From positions 1,682,464 through 1,746,463 of the forward strand of contig CM026431.1 in the NCBI GenBank assembly GCA_014871385.1: a stretch of 64,000 bases of DNA, written 5' to 3'. A program made the translations under genes and the position numbers. Numbering within the stretch: the stretch's first letter is position 1; every line of letters begins with the position of its first letter. The notes beneath the pieces were generated by a model that saw only the letters and a list, made by a program, of their open reading frames with translations, had not been told where the DNA came from and made no database searches. Source of the DNA: Ceratodon purpureus (taxonomy: Eukaryota; Streptophyta; Bryopsida; Pseudoditrichales; Ditrichaceae). This document shows, in pieces, positions 51,352 through 62,889 of this stretch.

Positions 51352-53264
51352 GATTGACACCAAGTTCCATAGGCTGGTACGATATAAGGTAGAAGGCTCA
51401 ATAAGCGCTCATCTAAGGGTTGGTTGGCCTTTTTCATGTATTTCCTTAGGTGGGAATATTTTTAGCTCATTTTTCAAGCAAAGAGGAATTGATGAAGAAT
51501 CTATCCCAAGTAGTTTTATATTTTTCCAAAGAATTTGAATTACTTATGAATTTTCAAACGAGTTGGGTTGTAGGTCCCTATTTGTGTCCCTAGGTCTTTC
51601 ATAAACTGTTCACTTGCAATTCTAAATAAAAATGAGGAAAACAAAGAGAATGATTGGCTCATTTCCTTTTTTCCTTGGTTCATTCACTAACTGTACTAGT
51701 CAATTTCAGAACCAACTCATGTCCATTTCACTCTTAATGCCCAAACTGTTGATCTCGAGCCTTCTACCTTACAGTCTGCCAGAGGGACATCGCTATTGAC
51801 GTGTTATCCATGTGATACCTCTGCAACCACTGCAGCTGATGATGACCAATTCAGCTCTACTCAAATAAAGCCTCTAACTCATACCTTGGCTATGCTCTAT
51901 TACATGTTCTGCACTCTCTGCCTTTGTATCCACGACAGAATAATGGTACAACTTAGTTGCAAGGCGTTCCAATCCAACATAGGTTTTAAACGAGCTCCCT
52001 TCCTGTAGCGCAACAATATTTGCAGGGTTTGATTGTCAAAACAGGGCACTTTGCATTTGTAGTAGTAGGCATCTGCAACTGCTTATTGCATTTTACATCA
52101 AATTGTTGGTATCAAAAACGTAAGACAGGTTTCGTAGTTGATTTAAACTGAATTCTCCTCTCCACCTCGAATCTCCTCTATCACTGAAGTGCTGTAAATT
52201 ACTGGCACTTTGACGACACTGGAACAATGCCTTACCGTCTTCTCTCACATCATATGTGGCAAGTTGGCAAGTACTAAAAATGCCTGGTGCACGATTGGGT
52301 GTATGGCTCGACTCTCGGCCATTCTCTGTGCATGCATATTGCACAGATGAAGCCTGAAATCCAAAATCTATCTGCATCTCATCCACACAATCAAACATAT
52401 CATTGATTAACCCTGGTGAGGCGGAAGCAGTTGGCAGAAAACTAGGTGCAAATCTCCTGACATTCTTGTAGTCAAAACATGAGCTCAAAAACAATCTTCA
52501 ATCTCCCATTTTCAATGAGAATGATGGACTTTTCTGCCATGCCATGCCCGCAAGCCACTCGACGTCCATGACAAAAAATGAGTAAAATCCTTCACTAGTT
52601 CTTATTCCACCATCAGCAAGAGCTATGGTCAGCACCAACTGCCTCACTTAACGATATGAAACCGTACTCACGTTCCAAGCGAGCAGCTAAACGGCACACT
52701 TCGTGCAGATTATTGTGAAAGCAGTGTTAAGCATAGAGTGGAAGGTATCTCTACATCTGCAAGGCCTGCTTTGACAAAGCAACGGCAATTTTCACTAGTA
52801 TCAGAGATAGACCTGCTTCTCACCATTGCATTCATCTCCATAAGTTCTACATTTTAATTTAGTTGCTACTCAGCTTGTGTGCAAGACAATATGAACAAAT
52901 TGGTATTTTCCATTATCTGGTGAACCAGGTTCGGATGTCAATTTAGGCTGTGCGTTGTGAAAATGAATGGTTCTTCTGTGAGTACCGTTTGCACTCCACA
53001 GCTCCAGTGTACCTCAACCTAGCACCATTTCAAACATTCCAACAGATCATTATTCACAGATAAACTGGGCGAAGATTTTAGACTGTCTTGCTAAAAAACA
53101 CGGAAGATCAAAAAGTTTGGAAGGGTAAGTTTCTACTCATGATCATGGTGTATGTTGGCTCTTCGCTAGGTTGTGAACAGCTGGATTCGCAATAGAAGTA
53201 TGATAAAAAAATAAATTATTCACAGTCCACTTCTATGATTGCAAGTTATTTGTAAAAGACTGCC
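51352..53264. other. Intergenic, no gene recognised
   Basis: Mixed composition. A 133-codon minus frame (52093-52494) has no recognisable domain and no neighbour evidence, so I do not call it a gene. Confidence 0.4.
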
Positions 53265-53510
53265 GTACGTCGATAGCAGGTTTGCTCACCCTTAAACAAA
53301 TACTTTTTTTTAGAAAAAGAAGGTTTGTCTCCAAAAAATTCAATATTTCAGTTTTTTCATTTTTCAAACAGTACATTGTAAATAGTCTTAAATGGATTAA
53401 AATAATTAATATCACATAAAAGAATTTCTCTTATTTTTGTTTTTTTCGACTTCAAAAGTTCATTTTTTAATTTTTAGAATTACTTATGAATAAACATGCT
53501 ATTGACGTAC
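53265..53510. mobile_element. MITE, family 2 (copy B, diverged)
   Basis: 246 bp with inverted ends GTACGTCGATAGCAGGTTT and the complement of GTACGTCAATAGCATGTTT. Ends and interior (a T-rich run after AGGTTTGTCTCCAAAAAATTC) resemble 18399-18657. No coding capacity. Confidence 0.6.
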
Positions 53511-54256
53511 AATACGCATACACATCAATCACATGTGGAACCAATCACATATTTAAGAGGTGCATGAGATAAGCTCTTAGTCTGTAGTTTAAACTGCTAG
53601 CTTAGTGTGTTAGGATCATTTTTGCTTTGAGGAAAGGTTAAAGTCTAGTGAAAGTTAAACCGGGGTACATGTCTTTATAACTGAGTGACAGTAACTCTCT
53701 GGCGTTTGTAACCCTAATCCTGTGAAGGCTCTCCACCACTCTTGGATTTCTTGTCCAATACCATGTGCAATCAAGCTACATTTGATTCTATGAATAGAGT
53801 AATTTGAAGCAACTCCTTGTCTGCACTCTGGACTTCTGCTTTAATCAAGTCCTATAGAAATTGTATGCCCCCTAACAGTTTATGATCCTGTAATTCTGCG
53901 AGGATTCTTTAGGGACCTCAGTCCAGGCTTCCAGCAATCTAAAGGATGACCAAACTCAGTTGAAACTGGTCAGCCCCTTTGAGGTCAATGTGCAGAGCTT
54001 CAAAACAAACATCGCTTGACATTCCAGCAAGCCCTCTAACTTACTGATTCAATATTGTACTAGCCTACAGCAGCATCACTGGCCAGATTTGGAGTGTAAC
54101 TTATCACAAGACATTGAAGCAATGGCCTGCAGTGGGCACTGGGCTCTGGCTGGATCGCAGAAAACTCCTCCCCAGCTCTCGCGCCAATCATTTGATTGAC
54201 GTTCCACAACAGACTTGCTGGTGCAATATCTGAGTCATGAAAACGTCAGTTGACTT
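53511..54256. other. Intergenic, no gene recognised
   Basis: Mixed composition without a supported gene or repeat. Confidence 0.4.
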
Positions 54257-54487
54257 GAACCATGTCCAACCCCCCGTGTGGGATCTTTAGGTGATTTGCT
54301 TAGGTATTACCAGATCAGGTGATTCAGGTCCGCTGCACTTCGTGGTGGTCTTGAAGGTTTAGATTGGTATGGTTTCCAGTTTCTTCTCGCCCGTAAGTGA
54401 GTCTTCCTTGGTTCGCGATGGTGTTGTACTTTAATTTTGCAGTGGAATAAACGCCATTTGTCTCCAAAAAAAATAAAATTAAAAATG
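54257..54487 (+). mobile_element. Short retroposon (SINE or LINE 3' tail)
   Basis: About 230 bp, with an A-rich tail at 54467-54487. It is flanked by a perfect 16-bp direct repeat AAACGTCAGTTGACTT (54241-54256 and 54488-54503). Before the tail it carries GCAGTGG-aataaacg-CCATTTG, the same 3' hairpin type as the retroposon at 45301. No Pol III A box seen. Confidence 0.8.
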
Positions 54488-54503
54488 AAACGTCAGTTGA
54501 CTT

Positions 54504-55182
54504 AACATGGTATATGTTTATACAAGTCAAACTTTGTTGGAGGGTCCTCTCCGCTCGGTCCCCTTGTTTCTTCTCAACAAGTGTGGCTTGGATGGCAGGC
54601 TCAGGTGGGTCCATTTTTCTGGCCCTCCTCATTTTGGGGTTCTAAAGTTTTTTTTTGGGCCAAATTTGGGGCTTGCAATTCCGATTTATCAAAGAAATTT
54701 CTCCTTAAGAGATCTGAAGGGTCCCACTAAAACATATTAATAAGGGCAAAGATTCACCCCCCCCTCCCCCCTCCCCCCAAAAAAAAAACCTTGGATCCGA
54801 TCTATACTAAATGGAGAGATTTAGACAGTTCCGAGGATTATGGACAAATTTGATTCAACATTGAAAATAATGTGGAGGTATTAGTTCTAAGACATTTCTA
54901 AACTAGAAGAGCTCGTATTTAAAGTAAGGATAGTCCATTCTCATTTGAAACCTAGGCTTATGATCCTTTTAAGCCTCCCTATGCTCCAATACTTTAAGAC
55001 AAAGAATCAAACAACACTGGCTTACTACAAGGATTAGCTTTTCTATAAGTATGAAAATGGGCTCCACTACTCTTGAATGAATTTTATAAGATATGACATA
55101 CTTTAAAAGTATGCAGAGCTAGTGTTACATACGGATATGCTTCAAACTCACATTTGGTTGGATGAAGCTTTCATACTTTGTC
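54504..55182. other. Intergenic with a C-rich tract
   Basis: No gene. A C-rich run with a few T at about 54756-54778 is followed by an A run. Confidence 0.45.
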
Positions 55183-56102
55183 TTAACCCCTAAAGGACAA
55201 TAATCCTAGAATGGGCTTTTTTAGAATTCAGGCATGTACCTGTGACTTCAATTGAAGTCAAGATTTTTTGAAACTTTTTGTGAATACAGGCCATAACAAG
55301 AACTTTGAGGGATTTTTTTTTTCAATTGGACATTTATAAAAATAGTTCTGGTACCCAAAGTGGAAAAAGTTGCTCGATGGGTAATTTGGGCAGTCATGCT
55401 AAATATATCAATTACCTATGAGAATATTTCTATAAATACTTCATGATGTCATCTTTGAGTTTTCCAAAAAATTATACAACTTTAAGTGCATAATGTTCAC
55501 TCCACAAAATATCAAAGTTTTATGACTGTTTCGGGCAGTGTACTAAAAAAACTTCGTCTTTCCTTCATAAAAGTTAGAAAAAGTATTATTTTAGGTTTTT
55601 TCTTTTTTTCAGTGAAAGTATGGACATCAATCTTTACCGTGATCGTTTGGATTGGGACTTTATTATATAATGAAATTTCTAGGAAAGAAATAAGATTTAG
55701 CATTCTTGTGTATTCAACTTAATAAAAAATATTGTTTTCAACATGCTAAACTTGAATTTTGAGAGTAATTTTTTAATACAATTAGCTAACTTAGTCTTCT
55801 TTGACATGCATCAAAACCTCTAAATCTATAATGCCAAAAACCTAAAAAAAATAAAATCTGACTGTGTCAACCTAGTAAAAAATCATAAAAGTTTGTTTTC
55901 ATATTTCAATTGCTATAATCTTCTAATCTCTACGGTCAATTATATTGAATTTTTTTGAGCTGTCTATCACAATAATCTAGTTGAAGATCTTACGGTTTGA
56001 GTTAGAAAAAAATGATTGTTAAGTCATTCATGCTTTTAACATTAGAAATGGCAGTTTTGGAGCATTTTTGGTAAAACATAGTCAAGGAACTTTAGGGGTT
56101 AA
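55183..56102. mobile_element. TTAA element 8
   Basis: A 920-bp element. Left end TTAACCCCTAAAGGAC, right end GAACTTTAGGGGTTAA. The first 45 bp share TCCTAGAATGGGC with element 9. The subterminal block AAGATCTTACGGTTTGA lies about 115 bp from the right end. TTAA is intact at both ends. Confidence 0.85.
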
Positions 56103-58464
56103 CTCCATCATTGCAAACCAACCCCATCTCCAAAATAAAAATTTCAGAACATTTGGGTCCCTTTAACCTTAGAAATGGCAACTTCATACTTTGTTTAAAT
56201 GAGCCTCAATTTTGTGGCTCGATTGATGATGGCCTAGAGGCTTGTTAAAGGTACTGAAGTACATAACAATACAAGAATGTTGAACACATGACCCCATTTT
56301 CCGAAACAATAACGTGCTCATAGCTGACGTGGTGATTCAAGTTGTTCTCACGGGCCTCTGAGAGAAGCCCACCTCGGACGAATTGAGCACAACAACAGTA
56401 TGATCCACTAAATTCAAGTGGTTTCTCTGGTATGTTGCTAATTTCAATCAACCAAGTTGAAACATTTCCTGTTGCCGAAACCACTGTTCTCCGAAAAGCA
56501 TGCCCCGAATCGCATTGCCAAATCGGTTGGGTTAATTTAGCCAAGGGTTACGCAGAAAAGATTACTATGATTGGATACATGGTTTGAGATCTACTAAGAT
56601 TACTACTTGTGTTCCCAAAAAATAAAATAAAAGACCACTAAGAATAACTTCCACGACCAGGATGAAATGAAACGCACAACATGAGTTGCATCACTGTGAC
56701 GATACGTAAGCAACGAAATTCATCATCGCCACCTCAATGATTCACAAGGAATTTAATAGAAAATGTAATGTGTAACCAATTTTCTAGCTGCCCTGCACGA
56801 TGTGGGATGTGTCTACTGTTCCAAGTTACTCTCCAGTGCATCGACAGCCGATGCCGGGAATAAGATGGCTGGAAGCTCATAAAGAGGAAGAGGAGTCGGA
56901 GCATCAAGCTATTAATACTGGACGGCATGCATGCATGGAAGCTCATAAACCAGGATCCATGGTCCCACTTTGCTACAGTAAAATCGGTACAGCATGTGAA
57001 ACGCCGATCGATCGATCGATCGCTCGAAGGTGGCAAAAGTACAAAGGTGGCTTTTTTTCCCTTCGCCAGGACGATATCATACGGTGTTGTACTTGCGATG
57101 AAAGATATATACGCACCAGTTTAAGCTGCCGATCTGCCACTGCCGTGGTGGTTCTGTATTATTGCTCATCATTGTAGCCATTATTGCGCCATTGTTGTGT
57201 AGTCTTTGTTTCTGCGGCAGGGCCTGGAAAGACACATTCTCTCATACAGTTCACACAATTAGCAAACGTCGTTCGTGGTTGGTTGCTTCCCGGAGGATTG
57301 CGATGTGTATAATGGCAATGGTGGTCGTGGATTCTCAATCACCTAGTGAAAGTGACCGTGCCAACGTAATATTTCAGCTGCTCGTGTGCTGGTATAATTG
57401 CTCCTTGCTGCACAGAACGTGACGCATCGGTTGTTCGAACAGAATATGGCAAAAAGCAAAGGTGAACGTGGAGCACGAAGGGCGGTGGTACGGGACGAGT
57501 ACAGGCACACCAATTGAAATACATCATGGAATCCAGATGACAACATCGAGTGCACGGCGTCTCATGCGTCGAATTACGCTTGAGTAACAATAAATCTTGT
57601 CTTTACGTACAGAACCTCTTCTCTCGCATTCCAATGCCAAAACGAAAGACATTAAAAGAGCACCGAACCGACCAAATCTCAGTGATGCACATAAGGAGGG
57701 ATTTCCAAATCAAACCCACAAGTTTCCAATCCAAGTTTCCGCCCTCTTCATACATCGCTGTAGGCTAAAATGACCGACATTCCTATCGCATAATCCTGCT
57801 CAAATTCTCAAAAACCTAAAGTGACTGCTAATCTATACTCGAAAGGCTATTAAGCCAAACAAACTCACCAGCACAACTGAAGATCATAACAAAACCTGTG
57901 GTTGTAAGCAGATTGTTAAGAAATTCCGAAGCACATCGCGTGCTGCATATCAAACCCACATTCGCATGATTACAATAATACGAAACTAAACAGGCAATAT
58001 CATCAACAGAAGTGCAAAATAAACGCGTGATCTTTGGAGTAAATGAGCAAACACACCGACAACCAAAAAAGCACATAAGCCGAAGCAAAAAAAATTGACA
58101 GGTGCAACCGATGCGAGACAGCACATGACTGGGAGAAGCGAACGGCACACGATCTTGCAAGGCTCGGCGCGAGACAAGACGCGTGCGCGAGCGCAAGCGC
58201 TCACGCGCAATGTTAGGATCTGCGTTAGGGTTCCGCAATCATAGGGCAAAATCGCAGTCATACCCATGCCATACCCTATGTGCGGGGCCCCTGCAACCCG
58301 ACCGCTCCTTGAGTGCTTCCCTCCCATCATAAGATACAAACCTCACCCATCTCTCCTCTGCGGGCAACATCATTCTCTCCCTGCAGCCACTCTGCAGCTC
58401 TCTGCAGCCTCTGTGCACCCGCCGAGCACCCCACAGAGGTCGTCAGGGGCAGCTTCTCTGTCAG
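56103..58464 (+). other. Spacer and promoter/leader region of RHM
   Basis: No gene is supported; a 99-codon minus frame (56245-56544) is unrecognised. A (GATC)5 microsatellite lies at about 57004-57023. From about 58130 the sequence becomes GC-rich and leads into the non-coding first exon of RHM. Confidence 0.45.
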
Positions 58465-58822
58465 GTACGCACCGCCGTTTCATTCCTGTGAGGTTTGCGC
58501 ATCTGGAATGTGAGATCTAGGTTTTTGGCATGGGAGATCATGTGTGCGAGTTGGGTTTGATGTATGTGAAGTAGCGGATGTGTTATGTGTGAGTGAGGTG
58601 GAGAGATCTGATTGTGAGATCTTTGTGACATGGAGTGAGATCGCCATGTGGGGAGATCGTGAGCTTTAGGTGACTTTTTTGTGCTTTATGGAGGCGAGGG
58701 GGTTTAGGGCGTTTGGTGTGAGGAGAAGGTGGATGTTTTTGGATCTGCGAGTGGAAGGGTAAGTGTTGCTTAGCTGATAAGGTTTGTGGTGGTGGTTTTA
58801 ATTTTCCTTGGGCGTCTTGCAG
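58465..58822 (+). other. 5'UTR intron of the RHM gene
   Basis: The donor GTACGC follows CTGTCAG at 58464, and the acceptor CTTGCAG ends at 58822; the intervening sequence is T/G-rich with no ATG-led frame joined to the CDS. Leader introns are common in highly expressed plant genes. Inferred without transcripts. Confidence 0.55.
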
Positions 58823-58889
58823 AGTAGGGTATATATTTTCCTGCTGCGGAGTGCATTTAGTGGTTGGATCTGTCGAGGAGGTTGAGGCG

Positions 58890-61118
58890 ATGGGGAACCC
58901 AGGTGATAGCGCGGCCTATGTGCCGAAGAACATTCTTATCACGGGCGCTGCGGGGTTCATCGCGTCGCATGTGGCCAACCGGCTGATCCGCAACTACCCG
59001 GATTACAAGATCGTGGTGTTGGACAAGCTTGACTACTGCTCGAATTTGAAGAACTTGTTCCCCTCGAAGGCGTCGAAGAATTTCAAGTTCGTAAAGGGTG
59101 ACATTGCGAGCGCGGATCTGGTGAACTACCTTCTAATCACTGAGGGTATTGATACTATTATGCACTTTGCAGCGCAGACTCACGTCGATAACTCGTTTGG
59201 CAACAGTTTTGAGTTTACGAAGAACAACATCTACGGAACCCATGTGCTCCTCGAGGCTTGCAAGGTTACGGGCCAGATCAAGCGGTTCATTCATGTGAGC
59301 ACAGACGAAGTGTACGGGGAGACGGAGGCCGAGGCCATCGTGGGAAACCACGAGGCGTCGCAATTGTTGCCTACGAACCCCTACTCTGCTACCAAGGCTG
59401 GTGCGGAGATGCTCGTGATGGCCTACGGGCGCTCCTATGGACTGCCCTGCATCACCACTCGTGGGAACAACGTCTACGGGCCGAACCAGTTCCCGGAGAA
59501 GCTGATCCCCAAGTTCATCCTGCTCGCAATGCAGGGTAAGCCATTGCCGATCCACGGTGACGGATCCAATGTGCGCAGCTACCTCTACTGCGAGGATGTG
59601 GCCGAGGCTTTCGAGTGCGTTCTCCACAAGGGTGTTGTCGGCCATGTGTACAACATCGGAACGAAGAAAGAGCGTCGTGTGTTAGATGTTGCCAAGGACA
59701 TCTGCGAGCTGTTCAACCTTGACTATAAGAAGTCTATTAAGATGGTGGACAACCGACCCTTCAACGACCAGCGTTACTTCCTCGACGATCAGAAGCTCGT
59801 CAGTCTGGGATGGCAGGAAAGAACCAGCTGGGTGGATGGTCTGCAGAAGACCAAGGATTGGTACATGAGCAACCCCGACTGGTGGGGCGATGTGTCTGGC
59901 GCTCTTGTGCCTCATCCCAGAGCGCTCACCATGCCCGGTGTGGAGAAGCTCGCGGAGATGCAGCGAGGTGAGCAGGTGGTTGAGGTGGCGCCTGAGGAGG
60001 CGCCCAAGGCCACCAATGGCCACACCGAGGGAATAGTCAATGGGATCGTTTCGAAGGTGATGTCTCCTCTCAAGAACGTCACCAGAGATCCCAGCTATAA
60101 GTTTTTGATCTACGGGCGTACCGGGTGGCTCGGGGGCCTGCTGGGGAAACTGTGCGAGAAGCAGGGCATCGCGTACGAGTATGGATCTGGGCGCTTGGAG
60201 AACAGGAGCTCGCTGGAGGCGGACGTGGCCGCGGTGAAGCCCACGCATGTGTTTAACGCCGCGGGCGTCACCGGGCGGCCCAATGTGGACTGGTGCGAGA
60301 GCCACAAGGTGGAGACGATCCGCGCCAATGTGGTGGGCACTCTGACTCTGGCCGATGTGTGCAAGCAGAACGGGCTGGTGTTGATGAACTACGCGACGGG
60401 ATGCATCTTCGAGTACGACGAGAAGCACCCGCTGGGTAGCGGTGTGGGATTCAAGGAGGAGGACACGCCCAACTTCGCTGGGTCGTACTACTCGAAGACC
60501 AAGGCCATGGTGGGTGATGTGCAATGTGGGATTGTTGGTTGAATTTGGGTCGGTTTGGGAATGTTGGTGGATGTGGTGGTGTTGGGATTGGAAGGGGTCG
60601 GCAATGTGAGGATGTATGCAATGTGGGTTAGCTGATTGTGGGGGACTGCGATGTGGGGGGTGTAGGTGGAGGACCTGTTGAAGGAGTTCGACAACGTGTG
60701 CACGCTGCGAGTGCGGATGCCGATCTCGTCGGACCTGCAGAACCCGCGGAACTTCATCTCGAAGATCGTGCGGTACCAGAAGATCGTGAACATTCCGAAC
60801 AGCATGACGATTTTGGACGAGCTGCTGCCGATCTCGATCGAGATGGCGAAGCGGAACCTGACGGGGATCTGGAACTTCACGAACCCGGGCGTGGTGAGCC
60901 ATAACGAGATCATGGAGATGTACAAGGAGTACATCGACCCGGAGCTGTCGTGGGTGAACTTCACGATCGAGGAGCAGGCGAAGGTGATCGTGGCAGCTCG
61001 GAGCAACAACGAGATGGACGCATCGAAGTTGGCGAAGGAGTTTCCGGAGATGCTGGGGATCAAGGAGTCGCTGAAGAAGTTCGTGTTCGAGCCCAACAGG
61101 AAGACCCCCGCCAAGTAG
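58890..61118 (+). CDS. RHM: UDP-L-rhamnose synthase (trifunctional RHM)
   Basis: Two coding exons, 58890-60509 and 60666-61118, join GT-AG in phase 0 to give 690 aa. The cytosolic enzyme converts UDP-glucose to UDP-L-rhamnose for pectin, glycosides and flavonoids. The N-terminal dehydratase domain has GAAGFIAS (about 19-26), HVSTDEVYGE, the catalytic YSATK (Y165, K169) and RGNNVYGPNQFPEKLIP. A linker follows (about 370-400). The C-terminal 3,5-epimerase/4-keto-reductase domain has GRTGWLGGL (409), NAAGVTGRPNVDWCE, YATGCIFEYD, YYSKTK (Y534, K538) and WNFTNPGVVSHNE. The first in-frame ATG is 58890 after the leader intron. The coding GC content is far above its surroundings, which is normal for such genes. 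The complete domain set and length match RHM. Confidence 0.96.
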
Positions 61119-62419
61119 ATCGATAGTTCTCGATTAACATTATTCTTCGTGTAATTCTCTGTTGGAAGGAGTCAGGTGGATTTGCGGATTGTAGGAGTAG
61201 TATGATTTAAGGTTAAACTCACACATTGAGTGGCAGTTCCGATCGTGTAGGTAGCTGGGCGGGATTCGAGGAGAGTTCTCGTGTAGTACAGAATACTGGA
61301 ATGGAACGGTACGTTATAGTTGCGGAGCAATTTTGCTTGATATAGGCGATTCTTTAAATAAGGACTACATATTTGTAAAGGCCTATTTCGAGCATTGAAA
61401 TTTAGTTCGAAAATGGATAACATGATCTTATTCTGGGAATTGTGCATTAGTGTCGGGCCGATGATGGTCTGATATATTGTGGAGCAAGTGTCTGATTGTT
61501 ATATTCTGACCCTTCTGTCATTGTTTGCTATCTTTTGATTTGCAGTCATGCACGCACTGCCTTTGTTTAGTTGTCCTTTAATTGGAGACAGTTCTGAACT
61601 CTGGCCTTGTAGAGTACACTAGGCGCTCCGCATCATGTGCAATTTAATTGGCCATTTTATCGAAGGTGAGAATTGTCAATGCAGTTCAGTTTTGTTCACT
61701 TCCTCGTCGGTTGGGATATACTGTTCGGTTAGGAACGAGGTAGACACTGGAAAATATGTGTTAGATGGACCTTATGCTTGTCCAACACTTCTTAAAAACA
61801 GGCGTTACGATCTGAAACACTGTTTGTACTTGGTGAAGAACAGGACTCCGTGGCTTTCTTCACTGAACAAGTTCATGACTTCAATATCCTGTTGAACTGT
61901 TAACGTCGGAGATTGACTTCAGCATTTGACTTGATGGCTGCATTCACCATGGAAAGATGAAGACTTTGGTTTTTGTTTTCACACCTGTGTTCAGTTCATA
62001 AATTTGTCTTAAGGCATCCATTTATTATGATAGGAAAATACCGAAGGAATATAACTCAACATACTCAATCGAAATTTTACATACAAATCATAAAAGCTTT
62101 GAGGGCCATGAATTTTCATGCAGAGGAATCTGTAATGAAAGAAAAGGGCCATGAATGATGTAAAGGTCCATAAATGACTGGCACAGACAAGTCTAAGGGG
62201 CACAAGGCTGGCAAATGATTTTTCGAGCATCATGTTTCTACTGATTCAAGCAACCACCGTCAGGGTCCACACCCCCACACGTCCACACCTGGTTTACACT
62301 CTGCATTCCATATGTCCATATTGCTGTAGCTTCCAAGCAGCTTGGGTTACAGCTTGCTCCCTATGGACCATGGTAGGAGCACTCAATTCCGAAACAGCCC
62401 CTTGAACCAAGTGGTATGG
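61119..62419. other. 3' flank of RHM, no further gene
   Basis: Probable RHM 3'UTR next to the stop codon, then AT-rich sequence. Short frames only. Confidence 0.45.
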
Positions 62420-62713
62420 TGAAACCACTGATAAGCGGGCATTTAAAGATTATGTAAGGAATCTATATTCTTGGGTGATGAAATGAGTGGGTTACTATTT
62501 TTCAGGGATAAGGAATAGGAAAAGACAAACTTTCCCTATTTTTTTGATATTTTAAAGCACACACATAATTAAGTACAAATTTTAGAAGTGAAAACCTATA
62601 AGCGGGCACCCTATTTATGTACGCATGAGGTACATGCAAGGGAGGTTATATCTTTATAAAGGCAAGAATCTAGGGTGCACTCATGGGGTGGTGCCCTCTA
62701 ATAGGTGGTTTCA
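62420..62713. mobile_element. MITE, family 1 (copy B)
   Basis: 294 bp, inverted relative to the copy at 1288-1592. Ends TGAAACCACTGATAAGCGGG and CTAATAGGTGGTTTCA. The interior, including CTTTATAAAG and ACCCACTCATTTCATCACCC on the complement, matches copy A throughout with scattered differences. No coding capacity. Confidence 0.78.
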
Positions 62714-62889
62714 ACTTAGACTCACCAAGCCGTAGTTGCAAGCAGGACCCATTTTTGTGAGTTTTTTTTGGTATTTGAATTAAGGCCGCAAATAATGTAA
62801 TTCAACCTATTACCACCAAGTTAAGAAGTTCAGATATTCCGAGTGCCCGAGGATGAGATTTTTTATTGTTCACATGTAGGCAGTAAGGT

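Noticed and set aside
52093-52494. 133-codon minus frame as a gene
   Set aside because: No recognisable domain and no exon partner; left unannotated.
57004-57023. (GATC)5 run as a regulatory operator
   Set aside because: It is a simple tetranucleotide microsatellite; nothing else supports regulatory use.
59133-60902. Minus-strand frames of 170 and 406 codons across RHM
   Set aside because: GC-rich shadows of the RHM exons; they span its intron and have no recognisable domain.
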